From assembly GCA_026008535.1 (NCBI GenBank), contig BRKX01000011.1, positions 13,896,001 to 13,960,000 on the forward strand: a DNA stretch of 64,000 nucleotides. The letters run 5' to 3'. Shown piece after piece: positions 21,660 through 32,748 of the stretch. The position numbers and the translations under genes are program-made. Position 1 is the stretch's first letter. Every line of letters starts with the position of its first letter. A model generated the notes under the pieces. It searched no databases. It was not told the origin of the DNA and was given only the letters and a program-made list of their open reading frames with translations. This DNA comes from Perilla frutescens. Lineage: Eukaryota; Streptophyta; Magnoliopsida; Lamiales; Lamiaceae.

Positions 21660-22310
21660 CGCGTATGGAGTCGGCAAGAGCGTGGGACAGGTGGTGGGTG
21701 GGCGGAGGAGTGGCAGGTTGGGGACGATTGAGTCTAAGGAAACAACGTACTACGTCCTCCCTCGCTTACTTCATATTTCTACCACCGAACGCTATTTCAA
21801 TTTTATCCGTATGATCAAGGCACGAAATTTTATGTCCTTTTAAATTTAAAGAGAAATTCTAATTAAACATCCGTTACTCATTACAACCTCGTTATTTTAT
21901 GAAATATAACAAACTAGTATTTCTTCTGTGCGATGCACAAATAATTATAATATTTTAGATTTATAATATTATGATTATTTTTAAATTATATATGTTGTGT
22001 TCACTTTTTAAAAATTAATAAGATGATATGCGCATACATTAATTAATTAGATAAGAGAATCGGTTTTGTGTAATGTCAAAAAAAAAAAAGAAATTAAATT
22101 TTAGGAATTAAATGAAAATCAAACTACACGATTTTTTAAATAGTAATATTTGTCCACGATTAAAGAATATTTGAATTTCTATGAATATAGGACATGCATA
22201 AAAAATATAATTATTTAATTATTTTAAATGATGAAATTGAAATAGAAAAATAATATATTATTACAAATTATGTTATACTTATGTGATCATCATCATTATC
22301 ATCATCATCA
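21660..22310. other. Intergenic with a Helitron-like 3' end
   Basis: Contains ACTAGTATTTCTTCTGTGCG at 21913, shared with 24103 and 43680 (see findings), and an ATC repeat near 22288-22310. No gene. Confidence 0.4.
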
Positions 22311-22313
22311 TTA

Positions 22314-23006
22314 GGGCAAAGGACAAAAAAAACCCAAACTATATGCCCAATCCCACCTAGACGTACGAATTATTTTTTGGCCCAAACACACACCTAAACT
22401 ATTTGAAAAATACAATCGGCCTCCTCAACTATTCAAAATATATCACTCACACTTTTTGTTTTAACACTGTTAACCTTTTCCGTTAAATAATATATATGCT
22501 CATAAATTCTTCGACTTAATTACGATTGATTCGAACGATGATACCATGTATTATGGTATAGTTAGAAAGCCCTCTTCATGGGCTTTCTAATTATACTCTC
22601 CATTTGTCAATCAGGTGTTAAATGATAGAATAATTACATCGAGATATATCGATAACGAGGGTTTGTATTATGAATTAAATTTTAAATCTCGATACTGATT
22701 TGATGTTGGATTTTGAAATTAAAAGAGGGGTTTGAAACTTTATAGCACAAGCTATTTGGCCGTGGTTTCAATTTATCTGATCGAAATTCATAGGTGATAG
22801 AATTGAGCTTGACACATTTTAATTAATGGAAAAATCTAGCGGTGTTAACTTCAAGTGTCAGTTTGTTCTTTTTTAAATAGTTTAGGGGGGGGGGGGGGGC
22901 GATTGTTCTTCTTAAATAGTTTAGGTGTGTGTTTGGGCCAAAAAATAGTTCGTACGTCTAGGTAGGATTTGACATATAGTTCCGGTGTTTTTTTGGCCCT
23001 TTGCCC
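22314..23006. mobile_element. Long-TIR element with TTA target duplication
   Basis: About 100 bases at each end are inverted copies: left GGGCAAAGGACAAAA..., right ...GGCCCTTTGCCC. Both share the CCTAGACGTACGAA and TTTTTTGGCCCAAACACACA blocks. TTA flanks both ends (22311-22313, 23007-23009), which fits PIF/Harbinger-type insertion. The 693-bp interior has no ORF, a hairpin (TTAGAAAGCCC near 22561 and its inverse) and a 15-G run (22885-22899). Confidence 0.8.
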
Positions 23007-23159
23007 TTATTATTATTATTATTATACAAATGAAAACTATTTTTAGGTGACACACGTAAAGTACTACAAATATGTGCATAAAAAATAAAATAAAAAATGT
23101 TACAGATTTCAAATTTCCAAGTAAAAAAATAATAACTAAGATTGCAAAAATTCGTTAAA

Positions 23160-23380
23160 AAAACAACGGTTGTAATCTAAACTGTCGTGAAAAAAAGCAA
23201 AAAAAAAAAAAAGAAGTAAATAGTTTACAATAGTAAATATCACTATTGTTGTCTATTACTCAACCGTTGTCTATTGTGAAACATCTGTTGTCTAAAATAT
23301 AATTGTTAAATCGTGTGATAGACAACAGTTTATACCAGAATCGTTATCTATCACACAATTTTACCTTAATATATGTATAG
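23160..23380. repeat. Possible CACTA subterminal repeat region
   Basis: GTTGTCTATT-like motifs occur in both orientations (CCGTTGTCTATTG, TAGACAACAGTTT, ACAACGGTTGT) about every 25 bases. This resembles transposase-binding repeats near CACTA ends, but no CACTA terminus was found. Confidence 0.3.
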
Positions 23381-24853
23381 ATATGATAATAATTTTTGCC
23401 TCTTAACCCCTAATACCTAAAAATATATCATAGTCCCCAGTACCTAAAATCATATTCTAGCCCCCACCGATTTTTTAATAGCTAAAAAAAGAAAAAAAAA
23501 AGATAAAATCATCATATTTATTTCCAATATGTGGAATAGAATCAATAGATCTCATATTTGCGTCATATGCACCGTTTCTTCTCCAGGTTTAGTACACAAG
23601 TTATATGCAACATTTCATGATGAATAAGTTTCTCCCTTATCCTCTACAACACAATTGCAGAAATATATACTCCATTCAGCACACCATACTCTATCCATAT
23701 GCTAATTATATCCGAATAGTCCCATTCTTTTTATATGAAAAACTAGCCGAAGTGAAACACGACATACATGTTCGATGTTTTGAGCAAAATTGCTTCGGTT
23801 AGATGGGTGGGTTCCACTCGAGACCCGCCCGGCCCATGAAAAAAATATCACTTGTGTAATACTGAATTAAGTAGTAGTACTGATCATATATATCCGGCTA
23901 ACCTTAATGTAATAGCCCAAATCTTTATAGTATTTTTTTTTTATTTTAACTTATTTTTAAAAGGCTAATTAAAGAGGTTATAGATTCATAAGAATTAAAA
24001 TGAATGTAAGACCAACCCCTAATTGACATTTTTTTGCATTTAATTCTCGTTTGCAGGCTAGAGTCTTTCACGTGTTAAATTTTATGGGTAGACTTTCTTG
24101 CAAACTAGTATTTCTCCTCTACGTTGTACATATTTAAATCTTTATATATTAATATTTTTAATTTTAAATATGTCATACTATAATTGAATGAGAAAATATC
24201 ATTAGCTCCCAAATGCACTCAAAATATTTATCTGTGATTGCACAAATATTATACGGTTGGTTAGAGAACTTTTTGAGATATTCGAATAATTACATTTAAC
24301 ATCTAAAAGCATATAAGTGTCATTATGGATAACATGTGATAATGTATGCTAATGAATCATTTGTCATATGCTAACATAATGTATTCGTTGTGCTAACAAA
24401 TAATTGTCATAATGCTAGCGTAGTATAAATTTATTAGGGTTTATTAAATCTAAATTATGGTTTATTTAATCTCGATTATGGTTTATTCCATCTAATTATC
24501 ATTATTTTTTTAAAATTTATTTTTTTGTTTATAGTTCTTAATTGATTATTATGGTTTATCCCATCCAATTATGGTTTATAAAGTATGTTGACAGAGTATT
24601 GTCATATGCTAACATAGTGTATTCGCAATGCTGACAAAGCAAAACCATAATGCTAACGTAGTACAAATATATTATTATTATGATTTGTTCCAACTCATTT
24701 AGGGTTTACCACATCCAATCAATGTTTGTTTCATCTAATTAGGTTTATTTCATCCAATTATGATTTTTTCCATTTAATTAGGGTTTATTAAATCAAATTA
24801 GGTTTATAATTAATATTTAGAATATTTTTTCGTTAATAATATTTGAAAACTTT

Positions 24854-24936
24854 AATTAGCATAACTATAATGCTTCGTTAGCATGATGATAATACTTCGT
24901 TAGCATAATGACAATACTTCGTTAGCATAACGATCT
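24854..24936. repeat. 22-bp tandem array, about three and a half copies
   Basis: The unit reads close to CTTCGTTAGCATAATGACAA and repeats three times, with a degenerate copy in front. Confidence 0.75.
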
Positions 24937-25130
24937 GTTATCAAATCATCCGTGATTTTTATAAGAATTACCAAATTACGTTAATACCCCCGCGCGAAAA
25001 AATTTCAGATATTACAAAATTACCACCGCCTTTTTTAGCAAATCTGGACCTTTAGTTTTTGATGGATGTGTGGTGTGAGATGTGTTCTTATTTCTCATAT
25101 AAGGGGTTGTTTTTAATATAACCCCACCCC

Positions 25131-25133
<3 letters not shown>

Positions 25134-25161
<28 letters not shown>
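25134..25161. repeat. (TG)n microsatellite
   Basis: About 14 TG units. Confidence 0.95.
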
Positions 25162-26235
25162 TAACAAATTAAAAACATAGGCACAATCTCCACATTCCAC
25201 ATAAAAGATTAAAAAGCTCATCAATTCTAAGTAATCTAATATATTAACTTTCACGACAAACTCAACAATAATTCAAAACAAAAATAAAAAACTCACTACG
25301 AATCCAAATTACCAGGTTGAAAAATATTTTTTATTTGAGAATAATGTCTTCTGATTATAAAATTAAACAAATAAGTCTGATGAATAGCTGGGAAAAAATG
25401 ATAGCTCCTTAAGTAATTACAATAAAATAAATTGCTTGCTTTTCTGTTTTCATCCTGAGTACTCAATTGTATAAATACTTAAAAAAAGTAGTGAATGTTG
25501 GTAGAGTAACCTTAGTGTTTTTCCGATGTTGGACCATATTATGTAAATTGTGGAAGCTTAGTTATTCTAAAGTAAATACTTAATTAATAATGTATTTTAG
25601 AAAAATAAATGCATATCAATTTAGAATGCATATGCTATATGATAGTCTATTACTTTAACGATTTTGGTTCAAAATTTAGGGCAAAATATATTTTGATATC
25701 TACATTTTTTGCTCTTTTTCAAAAAATAGTACACTTTTTTAAAATTAACAAAACAATATCCACTTTTCGAAAAAATTTGTAAATCTAACATTGGATCAAT
25801 TTTACAACTCGAAGATTGTATGTAAATGATTATATTTTAATATTTGTTATTTTAATATTTCTTACAAATATTAAAATACAATTAAATACATAAGATCTTT
25901 TGGCCGACAAATTTATAAATAATTTGATAATATTTATAATATTATAGAATAATTTAATAAATCATATTTTTAAAATTGTTCCAACATTTCCTGAATTAAT
26001 AAAAATGTTTGATTGCGTTCATTGTGTGAACATCCTACTTTTTGTTGTTACAGTGGTAAAATTATATTTGTATTTTCTGATGAATCATACAATTTTGTAT
26101 ACATCATGGATCACAAGCTAGAGACTATTGATTTTTGAAGAAACATTCTTTCATATAACTACGTATCCTTATTCACTTAGTTTTGGTCTAACATTGGATC
26201 AAGAGCTCAGACATGTAACACGAGGAGTATATATA

Positions 26236-26742
26236 TTATTTTGGGATAAGGGCACAATGCGACATTGGATCATATGAGTTCACATTGCGCCCTCCTTGAC
26301 TATTTGGCTCAATTAACTCATTTGAGTTTTAAAATTGACTCTGATTGCCACTTTCGTTAACTCTCATTTTCGCTTTCCTTCACACCATCTTCTCAAGACA
26401 TTTCATTTTTTTTTTTTTGTAGTTTTATTCAATAGAAAAATATTTATTGAAAGAAAATTAAAATTGATAGTATTTTGGCAGGAAAGTAAAACTTTCTATT
26501 TTTAGATACAAATTCATGAATTAAAATCAAAAATATTTGCTAAATCATTTTCAGATTCATCAAACTTTGTTAGGAGACCCTTTTTTATTTCTTTCCATAT
26601 TTTTTTAAAAATATTAAATTGTATTTCATTTGTTGCACCATTATAACATTTGTATGTACTTGAGGGGGGCTAATTGAGTCAAATAGTCAAGGAAGAAGTA
26701 ATATGAGCCACCCACACCTCATGAGTTTAGCTATTCACATTG

Positions 26743-26747
<5 letters not shown>
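26236..26747. mobile_element. MITE-like element with degenerate inverted ends
   Basis: TCCTTGACTATTTGGCTCAA near 26310 is mirrored by TTGAGTCAAATAGTCAAGGA near 26674. The flanking 20 bases on each side also pair partially. The outer ends are diverged and no target duplication is clear. A (TA)n tract follows at 26748. Confidence 0.5.
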
Positions 26748-26778
<31 letters not shown>

Positions 26779-27439
26779 ATATTTATATATAATAATATCT
26801 TATAATATTATTTTATCATATTTTAAAAATTAATTTGAAAATCAGCATAAATAGTTTATTATTATTGTTTGTTATTATTATTTCATAATTTTTTATATTA
26901 TTTATTTATTTTTTAAAAATTAAAAATATATATTAAAATAAATTTTGATATTTATTAAAATTTTATTGAAGAAAAATGAAAGTGGTACTAAAATAAATAT
27001 AACATATAGATATATTCTAATAAAAAACTAATTATGTATTTGATGTAATTTATTATATTCAGATAAAAAATTAAAACGATAAACTATTTTTTCAATAAAG
27101 TAAACATATTGTTATTAAGGTATACAAATTATTATATTTGTATTAATTAAAAACTTTAGAATAAAATTTTTAATAGAATAACTATATTAAAATTTGCTAA
27201 AAATATTACAAAAAAATCACATGCTAATTCAGAAAAATGCAATTTTGAAATATAAGAAAAAAATCACAGCAAATGTTGATAATATTAACTACTACACTTT
27301 ATTCAATTATAAAGAATTTTGAGAGTAAAAAATATTCATTTATAAGATAAAAATAAAATGATATTTCATTCCGTTCTTTATTCCGCATGCATACTAATCA
27401 TAAGAATGTCATTTCATTGATACTTAATTCCATTCATAC
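26748..27439. other. Intergenic, very AT-rich
   Basis: A (TA)n tract and long A/T runs up to the retrotransposon target site CATAC (27435-27439). Confidence 0.6.
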
Positions 27440-28351
27440 TGTTAGTGCCACCGTCATGCATTAAGTACTTGTGTTGTTGTATTGGCGAGATATGTTCGAC
27501 AATGTGTGCCTGGGTATGTCCCACGAAGATTTATTTTCCGCTGTGCAAGAAAAGAAAGAACAGTTGGTGAACTGTTCCAGAGTATGTCCCAGACAGAACT
27601 AGGGACACTCTATTTATGGCAGTTTCCTTGTTGGAAAGATCTTGCGCCGAACGAGTTTGGAAGGTCAAGATTAATTCGTTTTACTGCCTTGTGGTATAGA
27701 TCCAGTGCTGAATTACCCCCACTACACTTGGAGAGTATCTACACACATATGGAAGGCCACAAACCACAATCCACTTACCATGTTGGCGGCGGATGAAGAT
27801 CGACGCCTATATGAAGACCGAATTGAGGAGCAATCGGTACCACTGATATTTTATTTAGATTCTAGTGTTAGAATCAGTTTGTGGTCGTTTTTGTAACTAG
27901 TAGTTGTTCAGTAAAACGTTCAACGTGATAGACTAGTTTTGAGTGTTTACGAGTGAAACACGTGAGGGGATTTTTATTCCAGTTTTATACGCAATCTCGG
28001 GAGAGATTGTAAGTTGAAGTCGTGGGTAGCTAGAGGGAGTCTAGTGTCACGGTTGTGAGGGGATCTTACAACTTTCGGCTAGCGAAAGAGTTCGAGGAGA
28101 AGAACGGGCGACATAAGGCGGGAGGCTTGTATGAGTAAGATCCTTAATACACTCTTCGAAGGAGTACCAGTCGAATCTTCAAGTTTGGGAACAATCCCCC
28201 CAGAGTAGGTTGTTTGAACCGAACTGGGTTACCATCTCGTGCGTTTTTACTGCTTTATTCTTTTATGTTCTTGCATCTGTCCCACACATATCACAGAACA
28301 GTTTTTAAGCAGTTAACTAAAAAACGTTTAAGCACGGATTACTGTTTTTCA
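27440..28351 (+). repeat. 5' LTR of the SIRE-type element
   Basis: Opens TGTTAGTGCCACC and ends TTTTTCA, 912 bp. It matches 35315-36224 along its whole length, and one copy of the recurrent motif sits at 27585-27596. Confidence 0.95.
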
Positions 28352-28353
28352 AT

Positions 28354-28365
28354 TGGTATCAGAGC
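28354..28365 (+). other. Primer binding site (initiator tRNA-Met)
   Basis: TGGTATCAGAGC lies two bases after the 5' LTR. It is complementary to the 3' end of plant initiator tRNA-Met, as in most plant copia elements. Confidence 0.9.
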
Positions 28366-28430
28366 GGGTTGCCTGTATTCAGGGTTGATCTTAGGGTATT
28401 AATCCATGTTATTGTGTTATTTTTGCCGAG

Positions 28431-31400
28431 ATGGACTCGATGAAAGAAGGAGCCTCGACGGTGCGACCTCCGCTCCTTGATGACAATAATTATGCTTATT
28501 GAAAAGCTCGTATGACAGCTTTCATTCGCTCAATTGATGAGCGTGCCTGGAAGATGGTGACTGAAGGGTGGAAGCCTCCTATCAAGAAGGATGAAAAAGG
28601 CAAAGTGGTGCTGAAGTCGGAAGAAGAATGGAAGGATGCCGACTTTCATGTCATAGGGCTAAATGCTAAAGCCATGAATGCTATCTTCTCTACTATTGAC
28701 ATGAATGTCTTCAAGCTCATATCCACATGTGACAAAGCTAAGGATGCGTGGGATATCTTGCAGACCACGTTTGAAGGAACTAACAGTGTTCGTGCCTCTT
28801 GAATGCAACTACTTACCACCATATTTGAGAACCTTCGCATGGATGAAGGTGAAAAACTTGATGATTTCAACGCCAAGATTTGCGACATCGCTAATGAAAG
28901 CTTTGCACTTGGAGATGCGATCTCTGAAGAGAAACTTGTGCGAAAGGTTTTGCGATCTCTGCCTAGAAGATTCGCTTATAAAGTCACGGCCATTGAAGAG
29001 GCCAAAGACGTGAGCAAGATGAAGTTACAGGAGCTGATGGGTTCCTTGCGAACCTTTGAAATGGGGCTGGCAGATGAAGAAATAGTGCAGAAGAAAAGCA
29101 TAGCTTTTCAGGCAGGTTGCAGTACTGATGTGCCAAGTAATGTTCCTGACAGTTCAGACCTTGCAGAATCAGTTGCATTACTTTCAAAGAATATTTCCAG
29201 GTTTACAAGACAATTTGAGAAATCATCTCAAAATTATTCTGCCAAGAACAGGTTCTCTAAACCTTGAAAAACTAAGGATGATGAGTCAAATGATGACAGA
29301 TATAAAGAAGCGAAGTGCCGTGAATGTGGGGGTTATGGTCACTATCAAGTCGAGTGTGCTAACACTCTATAAAAGAAGAACAAGTCATATTGTTCTACCT
29401 TTAGTGAAAGTGATGATCCTGATTATAGTGAAAGTGATGAAGAAGGTGTAAGCAATCATATTGCTTTCATGACACACTCTGTCAAAGAGATTGTGCCTGT
29501 ATCTGTTCCTGACAGTGAGGTCGAGAAAATTTCAGAATGCAGCGATGATGAAGAAGATGAAGAATTCTCTGTGGAATCAACTATGGAGGCGTATAAGAAG
29601 TTGCATTCCAGTTGGATCATGGTGGTTAAGGTCAATGAAGACCTGTTAAAAGAGAATTCCAATCTCTTGAAAGAAAGAGATAATCTCTCTACTCGCCTTA
29701 ATGAGGTGCAAAATGAATTGCTGCAGTCCAGAAATAGTACTCAAGCACAGAATGGTGAACTCCAAAACCTAAAGAAGCTTGTTAAAATGATGAACTCCGG
29801 ATCATCTCAACTGGATGAAATTCTTTCCAAAGGAAAGAGTCCTCAAGATCATTCAGGGCTCGGATATAATGGCGCTCACACTTTTGACGTATTCTGTCAA
29901 AGACAGTCATCTGGAACAAAAGATTCAACAGTTCTAGAGTTGAGAGCTGAGCCAAAGAACAAGCAGCAGCGAATGAAGTCTCCTCAAAAGACACGTGTTG
30001 TGTGTCATTACTGTGAGAAACCTGGTCACATTCGACCACATTGCAGAAATTTGATCAATGACCTCCGAAGGATGAAAAGAAGGGGTTTTGCAGAATCTGA
30101 TCAGTTTCCCAAAAGAAATGTCCGAAACAGATCCAGGAACAATCACATAAATTATGTGGTTCACACTGCACTCAATATTCATACAAAAAGTAGCTGGTAC
30201 TTTGACAGCGGATGCTCTCGGCATATGACCAGAGATGCTAGCATGCTGAGCAATATTCAAAAAGATTGCTCATATCAATCTGTTACCTTTGGAGATGGTG
30301 TTAAAGGTAGAGTGATTGGCCGTGGATGCCTAAATGTGCATGGGATGCCCAACCTGGAGGACGTGCTGCTTGTAGAAGGTCTGGAAGCTAATTTAATTAG
30401 CATTAGTCAGTTGTGTGACCAAGGTCTCTTGGTGCATTTCACTCGAGACAAATTCCTTGTGAAGAACAAAGAAAGTGTTCTTATGATGGATGGGGACAAA
30501 TCGAGGGACAACTATTATCTCCTTAATGTGAAGGGGACTAGCTTCAGATCTCAAATTGGTGAAGTGAGTTTATGGCATGAAAAGCTTGGCCATAGCATTT
30601 TTCGAAATGTTCAAAGACTCATGAAAACTGAAGCTGTGATTGGTGTTCCAAAGTTGAGTATTGTTGAGAAGAAAAATCGGACGCTTCAAGAAATGAGCCG
30701 AGTCATGATGAAGGCAAAATCTGTCTCTGACAACCTCTGGGCTGAAGCGATGAATACAACTTGCCATGTTATTAATCGGGTGTACTTCAGACCCAAGACG
30801 AGAGTTACTCCTTACGAGTTGTTGAAAGGGAAAAAGGCCAACTTAAAGTACTTTCATATCTTTGGGAGTACTTGTTACATGTTGGGAGACCAAGAACAGC
30901 TTGACAAGTTTGATGCCAAAGGAGATGAATGTGTGTTTCTTGGGTACTCGAGGAATAGTTGGGCCTATCATGTTTTCAACAAAAGGACTAAGACTGTGTT
31001 GGAGTCCATTAATATTGTTGTTGATGATCTGGAAGAATCTGCTGCCCAGATTGATGAAGAAATCATTGATGCTACTATCCATGTTCCAGCATCTGTTCCA
31101 GACAGTTCGGAACACAGTGTTTCTGCAGAAGTAAGAAATGAGAAACTGGATGTCTACAATCCTTCAAAAAGTGTTCAGAAGAACCACTCCATATTAGACA
31201 TCATTGGTGATATGAGTGAAGGAGTTCGAACAAGAGATGTTCGAAAGAACTATCGTGAATTGATAGCCAATGTGTTTTACACCTCAATTATGGAGCCCAA
31301 GAATGTTAAGGAGGCATTGAAAGATGACCGATGGATTCAGGCCATACAAGAAGAACTCTTGCAATTTGAGAGAATTGAAGGCGTGGATTTCAACGAGACT

Positions 31401-32377
31401 TTTGCTGCAGTTACTCATCTTGAATCGGTGCGTTTGCTCCTTGCCATGGCTGTTTGGATGAAGTTAAAATTATTCCAAATGAACGTGAAGAGTGCCTTCT
31501 TGAATGGGTACTTATCTGGAGATGTTTTTGTTAGCTAAATCAAAGGTTTTGAAAACCCCCACCATCCGGAGTATGTGTTCAAACTGAAGAAGGCCATCTA
31601 CGGACTCAAACAAGCTCCTCGAGCTTGGTATGAACAACTAACCAAGTTCCTTCTGGAGAAAGGATATGTTCATGGTGGAGCTGATCAAACTCTCTTCAGC
31701 AAAAGAGAAAAATCTGATGTAATCATCGTCCAGATTTATGTCAATGATTTGTCGTTGGATCTGTCCTAAACAAAATGGTGGAAGAATTTGTGGAGAACAT
31801 GACTTCAGAATTCGAGATGAGTCTTGTAGGTGAACTAACCTACCTTCTGGGGCTTCAAGTGAAGCAAAACAATGATGGAATCTTTGTGTCTCAAACAAAG
31901 TATGTAAGGAACTTGATCATCAAGTTTGGCATGAATAGTTGCAGCCCGAAAAGAACACCGATGGGAACATCTTTGAAGATGTCAAAAGATGAAGTTGGTG
32001 TGTCAATTAAGCAAAACTTGTACCGAAGCATGATCGGTAGCTTACTGTACCTCACTGCAAGTCGGCCTGATATCAGTTACAGCGTTGAAGTTTGTGTACG
32101 CTACCAATCTGATCCCAAAGAAAGTCACTTGAAATTTGTCCTTACAATATACTGTGACAATATGAGTGCAATAAACATTTCGAAGAATCCTATTCAGCAC
32201 TCTCGAACTAAGCACATAGAATTTCGTCAGCACTTTATTTGAGAGCTTGTTAAAGACGGATCCCTTGTGATCGAATATGTTGGAACAGATGCCCAGCTTG
32301 CGGACATCTTTACAAAGGCACTTGATAGCAGAAGGTTTGAAACACTAAGATCCTCCTTGGGTCTTTGTGTTCTCTAA
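28431..32377 (+). pseudogene. Decayed SIRE gag-pol
   Basis: From ATG 28431 one frame runs to 31769, broken by stops at 28500, 28800, 29265, 29370 and 31536. A frameshift of about one base near 31750 moves it to the frame ending TAA 32375-32377, with a further stop at 32240. Visible parts: Gag (LLDDNNYAY near 28482), a zinc knuckle CRECGGYGHYQVEC (about 29314), a second CHYCEKPGHIRPHC (about 30004), protease (FDSGCSRHMT, about 30200) and GAG-pre-integrase (WHEKLGH, about 30574). Sequence jumps near 30665 from before the integrase core to KNRTLQEM after it, so the catalytic core is missing. The front of RT is also deleted near 31375 (LLQFERIEGVDF), the RT active site reads YVND, and RNase H is shortened near 32140. 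It cannot encode an active polyprotein. Confidence 0.92.
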
Positions 32378-32748
32378 ACTTCTCCATTGTGAGAAGACTC
32401 TCTATACGGTCTTGGTCAGTGATGTATGTATAGAGAGTATAAAATGACCATGGTTAATATGGTCTGTAAGTGTTGTGCCAATATCTGTCTCGGACAGTTT
32501 CTGCTTTGGAGGAACGGTTACTTTTCAACGGCTAGTAGTGCTTTGATTTTCACACCACGATCGATTCCACTTCTCCACACCAAGCTGCGAGGTGATGTGT
32601 GAGGAATAAGTGAGTTAAGGAAATTTTCTTTTAGAATTTCTTAATTAAGGTCTTAACCTTATTTTTCAAAAGAGATAGAATCGTTGCAAAATCTCCAAGC
32701 CGTTCTCTCTCTATGGTGTGTGTTTGAATTTTTGTTGTTCGAACTCTA
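32378..32748 (+). other. Spacer between pol and env-position ORF
   Basis: No ORF. One recurrent near-palindrome lies at 32485-32497. The leader before ATG 32749 is T-rich. Confidence 0.6.

Larger units (their letters stand above)
23381..26235. other. Intergenic, repeat-rich, no gene seen
   Basis: Holds two related blocks (near 24320-24420 and 24595-24660) with ATATGCTAACATA and GTATTCG, AGGGTTTATT repeats, a short tandem array and a (TG)n tract (25134-25161). No coding signal. Confidence 0.5.

Noticed and set aside
21186..21677. 163-codon open frame on - overlapping the AGP gene
   Set aside because: It reads through the microsatellite as Leu/Ser and Thr/His runs and overlaps the well-supported AGP reading in another frame.
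24854..24936. Short regular repeats resembling a CRISPR array
   Set aside because: Units are contiguous with no unique spacers, and this is plant nuclear DNA.
27482..27896. 104- and 63-codon frames in the 5' LTR (and the copy at 35459-35671)
   Set aside because: Lie wholly in LTR sequence and are not preserved equally between the two LTRs.
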